Assembly: GCA_017302255.1 (NCBI GenBank)
Contig: JAFLDV010000025.1
Location: 1-63,910, forward strand
Length of the DNA stretch: 63,910 nucleotides
DNA from: Gammaproteobacteria bacterium
GTDB taxonomy: Bacteria > Pseudomonadota > Gammaproteobacteria > Enterobacterales > Alteromonadaceae
Reading direction: 5' to 3'
Positions 36,546 through 44,921 of this stretch are shown here, piece by piece (the stretch's first letter is position 1; the number at the start of each line of letters is the position of its first letter). Below the pieces are notes generated by a model that was given only the letters and a program-made list of their open reading frames with translations, did not search any database and was not told where the DNA came from. The position numbers and the translations under genes are program-made.

Positions 36546-36643
36546 CCTACAGCGAGTTTGTGCTCGCTGTAGGGGCTGCAAAGCCCTGCTGTATGGGGTT
36601 TGCCGTTAACAATCCTGTTAACCAAAGCGGCCAGCGCCGCCTT
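36546..36643 (+). other. Cluster of hairpins between the isomerase and the next ORF
   Basis: Successive structures are CCTACAGCGAG/CTCGCTGTAGG (36546-36573, 11-base stem), GGCT-GCAA-AGCC (GNRA-type loop, 36574-36585), GTTAAC/GTTAAC (36605-36622) and AAAGCGGC/GCCGCCTTT (about 36624-36643). An alternative pairing GCAAAGCCC/GGGGTTTGC excludes the second stem. None has a T-tail, so they are not ordinary terminators. Confidence 0.55.
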
Positions 36644-36659
36644 TGTCGAGGCATCTGTC

Positions 36660-36980
36660 ATGGTTGAGATGTTTATTGCGCAGAAGTCACAGCAACTGGT
36701 GTACTTTGTTTCAAGGTACTTACGTGGCCAACTTCCCCACGCCGAGCTGCATCTATTTATCTGGGACACCCTTGAAGAATGGGCGCAACTGCGTGTCGGC
36801 GCACAAGTCCCCCAGAGCTTTCATGAACAAGTCTTTTGGCATGTATTGCATCAACTTGAATATTGGCCAGAGTCCAAGCTACAACATGACAAATTGTTGC
36901 GTAAGCAGCTGCAACGTTGTTTAGGATTTCTGCGCGGCAAAACAGAAGTTCCAAATGATTGTGTGGGTGTTAGACCATAA
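36660..36980 (+). CDS. Conserved-looking hypothetical protein
   Basis: This 106-residue soluble protein starts at the ATG at 36660 (MVEMFIAQKSQQLVYFVSRYLRGQ). It is helical with aromatic residues (LHLFIWDTLEEW and HEQVFWHVLHQLEYWPESKL). The frame can extend to a TTG at 36600 but that part is the hairpin region. No known domain recognised. Next gene on the same strand is the ampG-like transporter. Confidence 0.6.
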   Translation: MVEMFIAQKSQQLVYFVSRYLRGQLPHAELHLFIWDTLEEWAQLRVGAQVPQSFHEQVFWHVLHQLEYWPESKLQHDKLLRKQLQRCLGFLRGKTEVPNDCVGVRP

Positions 36981-37069
36981 TTACCAACTCAGCTGATTCT
37001 GCTTTTCAGCTGAGAGCTGGTTTGTTAAGGTGCGCACTGCGAATCCGCTCATATGGAAAGTAGATATCT

Positions 37070-38416
37070 GTGTCCTCATCAAAACCCGCTCCGTTTTTTG
37101 AAACGCTTCAACTCTATCGCGATAAACGCCTGTGGTTTGTATTTTTATTGGGCTGTTCTTCCGGATTTCCATGGGTACTCATCGGCTCGGCAATGACCGG
37201 TTGGCTTAAAGACGCAAACTTAACCCGGGCCGCCATAAGTTATTTGGGATCGGTAACAGCCATTTATGCCTTCAATTTTTTGTGGGCACCGTTAGTTGAC
37301 CGCGTGCACATTTTTGGCCGGCAACGCCTAGGACAGCGACGCAGTTGGATCTTGTGGATGCAACTCGCCATAGTGTCACTCACCATCGCAATGTCATACA
37401 GCAACCCTGCGAATAGCGTGATTTTGACATCCGCTTTGGCATTAAGTATTGGCCTTTTTGCCGCAACAATGGACGTCGCTATTGACGGTTATCGGATTGA
37501 TATTTTTGCGGGTGAAGCTAACTTTTTGCCAGCAGCGGCTGCGATGGCGGTAGCTGGCTGGTGGACCGGTTATTCCTTACCTGGTTATGTTGCTTTCCAC
37601 TATGCCGATCAAATTGGCTGGCCTGCAGCTTACCAACTACTTGCGTTTATGTTGCTGGTCTTGGTCGTAGTCACGTTACTCATCCCAGAACCGGCTAATA
37701 ATCGTGACTTGCTGCAACAAAAAGCAGCGGAGCGCTATCACAAAGCGCTTCGTCACCCGGTATCGTTATGGCTAACTATCACAGTAGTTGAACCCTTTGC
37801 TGACTTCTTCAGGCGTAATGGCTTCAAAGTAGCACTGACCCTTATCGCGTTCATTTTGGTTTTTAAGATTGGCGAGGCATTTCTCGGGCGGATGTCGATT
37901 CAATTTTACCGAGAAATCGGTTTTAGCAATGAGCAAATCGCTGATTACTCAAAACTGATTGGCTGGGGCGCGACCATTGCTTTCACATTACTCGGAAGCT
38001 TAATTAACATGCGCTTTGGTGTGATGAAGGGGCTGGTGATTGGCGGTATTACTATGGCCGGAAGTAATTTGATGTTTGCTTGGATTGCTCAAGTAGGGCC
38101 AAATGAAACTTTATTGCTCTGTACTATTTTGGTGGATAATTTCACCACAGCTTTTTCCGCCGTGGCATTTGTCGCATTTTTGACGAGCTTTACTGGGGTC
38201 GCATTTTCGGCCAGTCAATATGCTTTATTGGCATCTATTGGAAACTTTGGACGAACATCTATGGCTGCGGTGAGTGGTGAGTTCGTTGATTGGCTCAACG
38301 GCGACTGGACGTTATTCTTCATCCTCACATCATTAATGGTGGTACCTGGATTATTACTGTTATGGTCAATTGACCGCAAACTGAAAGCAAAAAAGCCATC
38401 AACCGAATCTGCTTAA
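37070..38416 (+). CDS. ampG: AmpG-like major facilitator transporter
   Basis: AmpG imports anhydromuropeptides for cell-wall recycling. The 448-residue protein has about 12 membrane segments and the opening GCSSGFPWVLIGSAMTGWLKDANL, which matches the AmpG pattern of a helix followed by a GWL motif, plus the FNFLWAPLVDR loop after helix 2. The start is a GTG at 37070-37072 with a GGAAAG site upstream. Homologues with fewer than 14 helices can have other substrates, so the substrate is an inference. Confidence 0.85.
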   Translation: MSSSKPAPFFETLQLYRDKRLWFVFLLGCSSGFPWVLIGSAMTGWLKDANLTRAAISYLGSVTAIYAFNFLWAPLVDRVHIFGRQRLGQRRSWILWMQLAIVSLTIAMSYSNPANSVILTSALALSIGLFAATMDVAIDGYRIDIFAGEANFLPAAAAMAVAGWWTGYSLPGYVAFHYADQIGWPAAYQLLAFMLLVLVVVTLLIPEPANNRDLLQQKAAERYHKALRHPVSLWLTITVVEPFADFFRRNGFKVALTLIAFILVFKIGEAFLGRMSIQFYREIGFSNEQIADYSKLIGWGATIAFTLLGSLINMRFGVMKGLVIGGITMAGSNLMFAWIAQVGPNETLLLCTILVDNFTTAFSAVAFVAFLTSFTGVAFSASQYALLASIGNFGRTSMAAVSGEFVDWLNGDWTLFFILTSLMVVPGLLLLWSIDRKLKAKKPSTESA

Positions 38417-38438
38417 TAACCGCCACCAAATCGAGACG

Positions 38439-38467
38439 AAAAAAAAGCCGCATCCCGCGGCTTTTTT
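38439..38467. terminator. Bidirectional terminator between ampG-like gene and XRE gene
   Basis: AAAAAGCCGC and GCGGCTTTTT pair around ATCCC (or close variants) with A and T tails on both sides. Confidence 0.88.
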
Positions 38468-38485
38468 CAACAATACTCGGCGGGT

Positions 38486-38731
38486 TTACACCAACTGAGT
38501 CACTTGTTTTAATCCTTCCGCTGGGTCTATTTCCAATGCTTGACAGTACCGGACAAACTCAACCACATCTAAGCGACGTTCCTGATTTTCTACTTTCCCA
38601 ATAAAAGAGTGTGGTGTACCCAGCACTTCTGACAAACTGCGCATGGTGTGGCCTTTTTCTTGACGTTGCCGTTTCAACCAAACACACAGTCTTTTGTTCT
38701 CGTCAGAAATGACGCTCTTAGTACCTTTCAT
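38486..38731 (-). CDS. XRE-type helix-turn-helix regulator
   Basis: This 81-residue protein is a single HTH domain of the Cro/CI family (residues 12-70: LKRQRQEKGHTMRSLSEVLGTPHSFIGKVENQERRL). It has no sensing domain. A perfect 8-base palindrome lies about 70 bases upstream and is a candidate site for self-regulation. Targets unknown. Confidence 0.88.
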   Translation of the reverse strand: MKGTKSVISDENKRLCVWLKRQRQEKGHTMRSLSEVLGTPHSFIGKVENQERRLDVVEFVRYCQALEIDPAEGLKQVTQLV

Positions 38732-38802
38732 AACGTTCTGTTCTCCCAGCGTTTAACGCCTTTTTTTATGTAAAACACTTCCTGCCGAATAAAAATCCAA
38801 AC

Positions 38803-38822
38803 CTTATTGGTGTCCCAATAAG
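38803..38822. promoter_or_regulatory. Palindrome upstream of the XRE gene, candidate operator
   Basis: CTTATTGG and CCAATAAG flank TGTC, giving a perfect 8-base dyad 72 bases upstream of the XRE start. Within 38732-39133 it is the clearest regulatory-looking element. The rest of that 400-base gap is AT-rich with no ORF. Confidence 0.4.
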
Positions 38823-39133
38823 CAATAAAAATCGGTTAATTAAACCATAGGATGCGACGAGCGTACAGTTTCTGCCGACAAAAAAAGATAGCAAAATGTT
38901 AGCAAAGTCTTATCTATCTGATTTAACAACACAAAAACATTTCCTCCAATCATTTTTCCGCTTAAAGAAACGATGATTGCTGCAAAGGTTTTAGGTACAA
39001 ATTAACAAAAAGTAATTTATTTGTTAGCTTATGCGCGGGATTTTAGCCTAGTTGACTAGAGGATGTCACTGCTACTCAAGAAATGAAGGAGATTATTTTG
39101 GACAGTCCGCGATGGACTGCCCAAATTTAGAGA

Positions 39134-39475
39134 TCAAACAGAAAAACTTGAACCGCATCCACAAGTTGTTGTGGCATTTGGGTTTTGTACGATGAAACGA
39201 CTGCCTTGTAACCCATCGGTATAGTCGACGATGCCGCCAACTAAATACTGTAGACTCATAGCATCAACCACCATGGTCACACCATTTTTGTCGATAGTGA
39301 AATCACCGTCATTTACTTTTTCATCGAAAGTAAAGCCATATTGAAAGCCCGAGCAACCACCACCTGTCACATAGACACGTAATTTTAAAGCGGGATTCTC
39401 TTCATCGGTCACAAGCGCTAACACTTTATTGGCCGCAGCGTCAGTAAACTGAATTGGAACCTGAATTTCAGACAT
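39134..39475 (-). CDS. erpA: Iron-sulfur cluster insertion protein ErpA
   Basis: ErpA is an A-type carrier that delivers Fe-S clusters to apo-proteins. The 113-residue product has the three cluster cysteines in [11 protein letters not shown] (residue 42) and CGCGSSF (C-terminus). The ATG at 39473-39475 after a GAGG site is preferred over a TTG two codons upstream. Confidence 0.95.
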   Translation of the reverse strand: MSEIQVPIQFTDAAANKVLALVTDEENPALKLRVYVTGGGCSGFQYGFTFDEKVNDGDFTIDKNGVTMVVDAMSLQYLVGGIVDYTDGLQGSRFIVQNPNATTTCGCGSSFSV

Positions 39476-39529
39476 GCTCAAACCTCGACAGCATTATAAC
39501 AGCGCGGAATTATCAAGTACTTGAGTCTT

Positions 39530-40240
39530 TTAGTCAAGTATTTCGCCAATCTCGCTCCACTTCAAGACTTTGTTGATTTTCGCTCGTGGCGTGGTGATTT
39601 TGAGTTCAACAGTGTCAGGCTTAAAGCCGGCTGGCAGCACAAACTCTCCTTCAAAACTCTTAAAATGCTTTAAGGTGTAACTGCGCGCCTTTGGCTTTAC
39701 CCCTGCCAGCTTCAGCAGATCCACCCGTAATTTCTTACCTTTTTTCTTGCCAACCGCGACTAATTCAATTTGACCTTTAACCGATTTTTTCTTTTTATCT
39801 TGTTCAATAACCAAAACACTGTATTTAAAGGAGCCAGCAGCAGATCCTGATGAAACACTAAAACTATCAAGAATTAAGGTCGATACCGCTTGGTCTTTTT
39901 TGACAATCTTTTCGTAAATCGCCAGCTGCTGTTTTAAATCGAAGGCTTTTTGTTGTTCACTTTTTAAATCCGCAAGCAATAATTGATTGGTGCTTTTCTC
40001 CACAGCCATTTCTGCGGCGAGGTAATCATTATTCTTGGTTGCCTCCGCAAGTTGTGCAGCTTGCATTTGTTGCTTGGCATCCAGTTGTAACACTTGCTGA
40101 GTCAGCAATTGAATGCTGTTATTGAACTGCCAATGACCAATACCATATGCGACCACAGCACTGAATATGGAAATACCGAAAGCGATGGCCAGCTGCTGGG
40201 GTTTGGTAAAATCTGGCAATTTAATTATTGGAAGTTTCAT
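39530..40240 (-). CDS. DUF6776-like membrane protein with coiled coil
   Basis: The 236-residue protein has a transmembrane helix at residues 19-37, a coiled coil (about 45-110, rich in Gln/Leu/Ala), and a beta-rich C-terminal domain with lysine runs (EQDKKKKSVKG and GKKKGKKLRV). The topology suggests a membrane-anchored periplasmic protein. I place it in DUF6776 by general appearance only. Divergent from the CLC gene, whose start is 57 bases away. Confidence 0.75.
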   Translation of the reverse strand: MKLPIIKLPDFTKPQQLAIAFGISIFSAVVAYGIGHWQFNNSIQLLTQQVLQLDAKQQMQAAQLAEATKNNDYLAAEMAVEKSTNQLLLADLKSEQQKAFDLKQQLAIYEKIVKKDQAVSTLILDSFSVSSGSAAGSFKYSVLVIEQDKKKKSVKGQIELVAVGKKKGKKLRVDLLKLAGVKPKARSYTLKHFKSFEGEFVLPAGFKPDTVELKITTPRAKINKVLKWSEIGEILD

Positions 40241-40297
40241 CAAAAGACTCAAAGTGTTATCTTAAATACTAGTTGCAATTGCTTTAGGTACTCTAAC

Positions 40298-42004
40298 ATG
40301 AAATCCTGGCGTTTATGGTTACCACCGCTGCGGCGGCGACTTGCCTTGCCAGTGACATCTTTGCAATTGTGTTTATTGGGTTTGCTAGGCGGAATAATTG
40401 CGGCGCTGCTGATTGTGCTCTTTCGCTTGGCCATTCGCTCAATTCAATCCCTTTATTTGCAACATGCTGACGATTTTGCGGCGATGCTTCCCGAGCAACG
40501 GGCATTATTACCTCTGATTTCAGCCGTATTCATTACCTTATTGGGTTTAATGATCGGCCTCAAGCATTATCGACTCGGCATCCCGTTTGTTATACATCGT
40601 ATCAAACTTAAGTACGGTATCATGCCATGGAAAAACACTGTCCATCAGTTTTTTGGTGGTATTGCGGCGTTAAGTGCTGGTTTTTCGGTTGGTCGTGAAG
40701 GGCCATCAGTGCATTTAGGTGCTTTTGGCGCTAGTAGTATCGGCAGTTATTTGCGTCTCCCGTATAACAGTATCCGTATCCTCGCAGGTTGTGGTATTGC
40801 TGCTGGCATTTCGGCCTCATTTAACACTCCATTGGCGGCGATGATTTTCGTGATGGAGGTCGTGCTCAGGGAATATCGCATCCACGTCTTTGTGCCAATT
40901 ATGTTGGCATCGACTGCCGGTTCAATTATTGCAACTGCAGTGTTTGGTAGCAATAACGATTTGCATAGCTTGCATATGGTGACATTAAGCCACTGGCACC
41001 TCCCTTATTTGATTTTGTGCGGCGTTGCGATGGGCATAGTTGCAACTTTCTTCAACAAAAGCCTGATGCGGATGATGAAAACATTCCACAATTGGCATCT
41101 GTCATTGCGATTGGGGCTAGCGGCCTTGTTGACTATCGGCATTGGATACTTGGTACCTGAGGCACTTGGTGCGGAAACAGGGGCTATTCACTACGCAGTT
41201 GCAGCGCCAGACCAAATGGGTCTGTTATTTGCAATTTTTGTTGCCAAATTCCTGTTAACTGTATTCGCCTTAGGGCTTGGTATTCCGGGTGGGATCGTCG
41301 GCCCAGTATTTGGTATTGGCATCGTTATGGGCACCATTTTGGCGTTTATGCCGTCGCTGCTGATTGGCGATTACAGCACTGTCGGAACTTACGCAGTGCT
41401 CGGCATGGCCGGTATGATGGCGGCAACTATCCACGCACCGCTTGCTGCTCTGGTCGCGGTGACCGAACTCGCAGCAAACCCGGAGCTAGTAGTTCCGGCA
41501 ATCTTGGTGATCACTGCGTCTTATGTCACGGCAGTGCAATTTTTTAATACCAAATCTATCTTCTTGCTGCAGCTGGATTTCCTACAGATGCCCTATCGTC
41601 TTTCACCTGCTGATGATGTGCTGCAAAAGGTCGGAGTACTGGCGATGCTGAAACAAGATTATCAGGTGCTCGAAAATCCAACCGACACCCAAATCATTCA
41701 GGTTTTGGATACTCTGCTACCGACTCAACAATTGCTCGTGAAGCGCAAATTCGCCGTAGACCAGCATTATGAACTTGCAAGCTACGATTTATCTCTCTCC
41801 ATGACCGGAGAAAGTATGCTGAAGTTCCAACCAGTGCATGCAGTTAGCCATCAAGCGACGATGGCAGAAGTGTTTGCCGAACTCGGTGATGTTCGAGACG
41901 GTGCTGTCTTGGTCTATGACGATGAGCATCCTGACCAGCCATTAGGAATTGTGGTTTGGGAGCAGGTGCGAACGCTGTTAATGCGGCAGAATAATTTATT
42001 GTGA
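40298..42004 (+). CDS. CLC family chloride channel/transporter with CBS-like tail
   Basis: This 568-residue protein has about 10-12 membrane helices and the CLC motifs GREGPSVHLGAFGASSIG (external gating Glu retained), GISASFNTPLAAMIFVMEVVL and GIPGGIVGPVFGIG. The selectivity region reads RLGIP rather than GSGIP. At the position of E. coli E203 there is Val (E202 is kept) and at Y445 there is Phe. A C-terminal region of about 130 residues looks like a CBS pair. The ATG at 40298-40300 is used; a longer frame from 40094 overlaps the divergent gene and is rejected. It may act as a channel rather than a proton antiporter. Confidence 0.9.
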   Translation: MKSWRLWLPPLRRRLALPVTSLQLCLLGLLGGIIAALLIVLFRLAIRSIQSLYLQHADDFAAMLPEQRALLPLISAVFITLLGLMIGLKHYRLGIPFVIHRIKLKYGIMPWKNTVHQFFGGIAALSAGFSVGREGPSVHLGAFGASSIGSYLRLPYNSIRILAGCGIAAGISASFNTPLAAMIFVMEVVLREYRIHVFVPIMLASTAGSIIATAVFGSNNDLHSLHMVTLSHWHLPYLILCGVAMGIVATFFNKSLMRMMKTFHNWHLSLRLGLAALLTIGIGYLVPEALGAETGAIHYAVAAPDQMGLLFAIFVAKFLLTVFALGLGIPGGIVGPVFGIGIVMGTILAFMPSLLIGDYSTVGTYAVLGMAGMMAATIHAPLAALVAVTELAANPELVVPAILVITASYVTAVQFFNTKSIFLLQLDFLQMPYRLSPADDVLQKVGVLAMLKQDYQVLENPTDTQIIQVLDTLLPTQQLLVKRKFAVDQHYELASYDLSLSMTGESMLKFQPVHAVSHQATMAEVFAELGDVRDGAVLVYDDEHPDQPLGIVVWEQVRTLLMRQNNLL

Positions 42005-42020
42005 TTTTAGAGACGGAATT

Positions 42021-42455
42021 ATGTACGAGTTATTGATTTACAAAGCATTGCATATCGGTTTTATGGTGTCTTGGTTTGCCGGAATTTTCTATTTGCCGCG
42101 AATTTTTGTCTATCATGCTGATAACAAGTCGGCAGATGTCGATGCAATATTCAAAGTCATGGAGCGTCGACTATTATACTTCGTCACCCCATTCGCGCTG
42201 CTGACCGCAGTATTCGGTACCTTGCTAATTGTTAGTTACGGCAGCGCTTGGTTTGCTGCAAGCCACTGGCTACATCTGAAACTACTGTTAGTTGGCCTGC
42301 TTTACGTTTATCACGCGTACTGTTTTAAGTTGCTCGCCGACTTCAAACACAACCGTAATAAGCGCAGCAGTCGCTTTTATCGGTTTTTTAATGAAGCACC
42401 TGTGCTTTTGTTATTTGCCATCATCTTGCTCGCGATCATAAAACCCGGGTTCTAA
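42021..42455 (+). CDS. hemJ: Protoporphyrinogen IX oxidase HemJ
   Basis: HemJ oxidises protoporphyrinogen IX in heme synthesis. The 144-residue, four-helix membrane protein has the characteristic KALHIGFMVSWFAGIFYLPRIFVYH start with His near residue 11, and W..LKLLLVGLLYVYH with a second His. It starts 16 bases after the CLC gene and its terminator overlaps its own stop. Its presence fits with hemL nearby. Confidence 0.92.
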   Translation: MYELLIYKALHIGFMVSWFAGIFYLPRIFVYHADNKSADVDAIFKVMERRLLYFVTPFALLTAVFGTLLIVSYGSAWFAASHWLHLKLLLVGLLYVYHAYCFKLLADFKHNRNKRSSRFYRFFNEAPVLLLFAIILLAIIKPGF

Positions 42456-42467
42456 GCCGGGTTTTTG
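42440..42467 (+). terminator. hemJ terminator overlapping the stop codon
   Basis: AAACCCGG and CCGGGTTT pair around GTTCTAAG, with a T run following. The stem contains the end of hemJ. Confidence 0.85.
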
Positions 42468-42490
42468 CCATCGTCATCCGCCATACTGTT

Positions 42491-42499
42491 TGCTATAAT
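42491..42499 (+). promoter_or_regulatory. Candidate pyrB promoter, extended -10
   Basis: TGCTATAAT has a perfect TATAAT -10 with the TGn extension, 57 bases upstream of pyrB. A TTGCCA is 23 bases away and too distant for a normal -35. Confidence 0.55.
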
Positions 42500-42556
42500 G
42501 CGCGCCAGTCCTGCGGCCGTCGTGCCGCTGTCTGTCACTTCAAGCAATAGGCACCC

Positions 42557-43570
42557 ATGATGAGCTTTAAAGGCAAACATATCCTCTCAGTAAAACAATT
42601 CGATCGCGATAGCATCCAACATATTTTTGATATTGCGCGCTCGATGGAACCTTACGCATTGCGGCAAAAGCGCACGACAGTGCTTGATGGCGCCATCCTA
42701 GGAAACTTGTTTTTTGAACCAAGCACCAGAACTCGCGTAAGTTTTGGCTGTGCCTTTAATTTATTGGGTGGCGAGGTTCGTGAAACCACAGGTATGCAAT
42801 CTTCGGCGTTATCAAAAGGCGAATCGTTATTTGATACCGCGCGTGTCATTAGCAGTTATAGCGATGTAATCGCCATGCGCCATCCACAAGCAGGTTCCGT
42901 CGCAGAATTTGCAGAAGGTAGCCGCGTGCCAGTGCTAAATGGCGGTGACGGTGCGAATGAGCACCCGACTCAAGCATTATTAGATTTGTTTACTATCGAA
43001 CGTGAACTTGCCGCCTCAGGGCAAGGAATCGACGGTATGCATATCGCAATGATTGGCGATCTGAAATTTGGTCGTACAGTCCATTCACTTTCAAAGCTCT
43101 TACGTTTGTACAAAAACATCCAGTTCACCCTGATTGCTCCAGATGAATTGGCAATGCCGGATGACATTATCAGCGCGATTGAAGATGCCGGCCACCGTGT
43201 GACTATCACCGATCAACTTGCCGGGAATATCAACGCCGATATCGTTTATCAAACTCGTATTCAAGAAGAACGTTTTCCATCTCAGGATGAAGCCAATAAA
43301 TATCGCGGCAAATTCCGCTTAAACCAAGATATCTACACACGTCACTGCAAATCAAATACTGTGATTATGCATCCGTTGCCACGTGACTCCCGTTTAGAAG
43401 CGAATGAGCTCGATAACGACTTAAACTTAAATCCAAATTTGGCCATTTTCCGTCAAGCCGACAATGGTGTTTTGGTGCGGATGGCGTTGTTTGCGCTAAC
43501 GCTTGGCGTCGAAAATCTCGTGCAAAAATATGAGCGCGACGTGCCGTGGTTCTCAGCGAAGAGCTTATAA
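42557..43570 (+). CDS. pyrB: Aspartate carbamoyltransferase catalytic subunit
   Basis: PyrB condenses carbamoyl phosphate with aspartate, the first committed pyrimidine step. The 337-residue protein has [12 protein letters not shown] (carbamoyl phosphate loop), HPTQALLD and MHPLPRD. No pyrI follows, so it may not form the classical regulated dodecamer, or pyrI is elsewhere. There is a second possible ATG at 42560. Confidence 0.95.
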   Translation: MMSFKGKHILSVKQFDRDSIQHIFDIARSMEPYALRQKRTTVLDGAILGNLFFEPSTRTRVSFGCAFNLLGGEVRETTGMQSSALSKGESLFDTARVISSYSDVIAMRHPQAGSVAEFAEGSRVPVLNGGDGANEHPTQALLDLFTIERELAASGQGIDGMHIAMIGDLKFGRTVHSLSKLLRLYKNIQFTLIAPDELAMPDDIISAIEDAGHRVTITDQLAGNINADIVYQTRIQEERFPSQDEANKYRGKFRLNQDIYTRHCKSNTVIMHPLPRDSRLEANELDNDLNLNPNLAIFRQADNGVLVRMALFALTLGVENLVQKYERDVPWFSAKSL

Positions 43571-43595
43571 CCACTCATTCATTCAAGGATTTACC

Positions 43596-44882
43596 ATGAC
43601 TTTATCAGAACAAATGTTTAGCCGCGCCCAACAGACCATTCCTGGCGGCGTAAACTCTCCAGTCCGCGCATTTAAAAGCGTTGGTGGCACGCCGGTATTT
43701 ATCGCCCGCGCCGACGGTGCCTACATTTACGATGTCGATGGCAAAGCTTATATCGATTACGTTGGTTCTTGGGGACCAATGCTGTTGGGACACAACCATC
43801 CAGCGATCCGTCAGGCTGTTATAAGTGCCGCCGAAAATGGCTTAAGCTTTGGTGCGCCATGTCCGGCTGAAATCGAAATGGCAGAGCTAGTGTCGAAATT
43901 AGTGCCTTCGATGGAAATGCTGCGCATGGTTAGCTCTGGTACTGAAGCAACCATGAGCGCCATTCGGCTGGCTCGTGGTTATACCGGTCGCAATACCATT
44001 GTAAAATTTGAAGGCTGCTACCATGGGCATGCAGACTCATTACTGGTTAAAGCGGGCTCTGGTGCTTTGACTTTAGGCGTACCAAATTCACCTGGCGTAC
44101 CGGCTGATTTTGCCAAATACACCCTGACCTGTGAATTTAACAACCTAACGGAACTTACCGAGATTTTTGCCCAACATGGTAACGATATTGCGTGCATCAT
44201 CGTCGAACCTGTTGCCGGCAACATGAACTGTATCCCACCGGCGCCAGGCTTTCTTGAAGGATTGCGTGCACTTTGTGATGAGCATGGTGCTGTGCTGATT
44301 TTCGATGAAGTTATGACGGGCTTTCGTGTCGCCTTAGGCGGCGCACAAAGTTATTACGGCATCAAACCTGATTTAACGACGCTGGGCAAAATTATTGGTG
44401 GCGGCATGCCGGTTGGCGCTTTTGGCGGCAAACGAGAAATCATGCAACATATTGCGCCATTAGGCCCTGTTTACCAAGCCGGTACACTATCGGGTAACCC
44501 AGTCGCGATGGCCGCAGGTTTAGCCGCGCTGACTGAAATCAGCAAAGCTGGCGTCTATGAAGCATTAACTGCGAAAACGACTGCCTTATTAGCAGGTTTA
44601 CAAGCAGCGGCCGATAAAGCCGGAGTGCCATTTACCACCAATCAAGTGGGTGGGATGTTTGGTTTGTTCTTTACTGAACAGCGCCAAGTCAACAGCTATA
44701 AGCAAGCGACCATGTGTAACATCGAGTCGTTTAAACGCTTCTTCCATCTAATGCTGGCCGAGGGCGTCTATTTGGCGCCATCAGCTTATGAAGCTGGATT
44801 CTTATCTTTAGCACATTCAGAGCAAGATTTGGCTGCTACCATCGCTGCTGCCGAACGAGCCTTTGCTGAATTGGCAAAATAA
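43596..44882 (+). CDS. hemL: Glutamate-1-semialdehyde 2,1-aminomutase
   Basis: This PLP enzyme makes 5-aminolevulinate from glutamate-1-semialdehyde, entering heme synthesis. The 428-residue product starts [26 protein letters not shown], which fixes the ATG at 43596. The PLP lysine is in [19 protein letters not shown] (about residue 265). A longer frame from 43503 overlaps pyrB and is rejected. It begins 25 bases after pyrB. Confidence 0.96.
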   Translation: MTLSEQMFSRAQQTIPGGVNSPVRAFKSVGGTPVFIARADGAYIYDVDGKAYIDYVGSWGPMLLGHNHPAIRQAVISAAENGLSFGAPCPAEIEMAELVSKLVPSMEMLRMVSSGTEATMSAIRLARGYTGRNTIVKFEGCYHGHADSLLVKAGSGALTLGVPNSPGVPADFAKYTLTCEFNNLTELTEIFAQHGNDIACIIVEPVAGNMNCIPPAPGFLEGLRALCDEHGAVLIFDEVMTGFRVALGGAQSYYGIKPDLTTLGKIIGGGMPVGAFGGKREIMQHIAPLGPVYQAGTLSGNPVAMAAGLAALTEISKAGVYEALTAKTTALLAGLQAAADKAGVPFTTNQVGGMFGLFFTEQRQVNSYKQATMCNIESFKRFFHLMLAEGVYLAPSAYEAGFLSLAHSEQDLAATIAAAERAFAELAK

Positions 44883-44921
44883 AGCAACAGTGATTCGATA
44901 ACCCACTCGGAGTATTACTTA

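Noticed and set aside
39100-39122. Terminator after erpA
   Set aside because: A 9-base stem exists (GGACAGTCC/GGACTGCCC) but there is no T run on the minus strand, so I do not call it a terminator.
40094-40297. 68-residue extension of the CLC protein
   Set aside because: It overlaps the divergent DUF6776-like gene and lacks a ribosome binding site.
43503-43595. Extended HemL start inside pyrB
   Set aside because: HemL family N-termini begin at MTLSEQMF; the extension overlaps pyrB in another frame.
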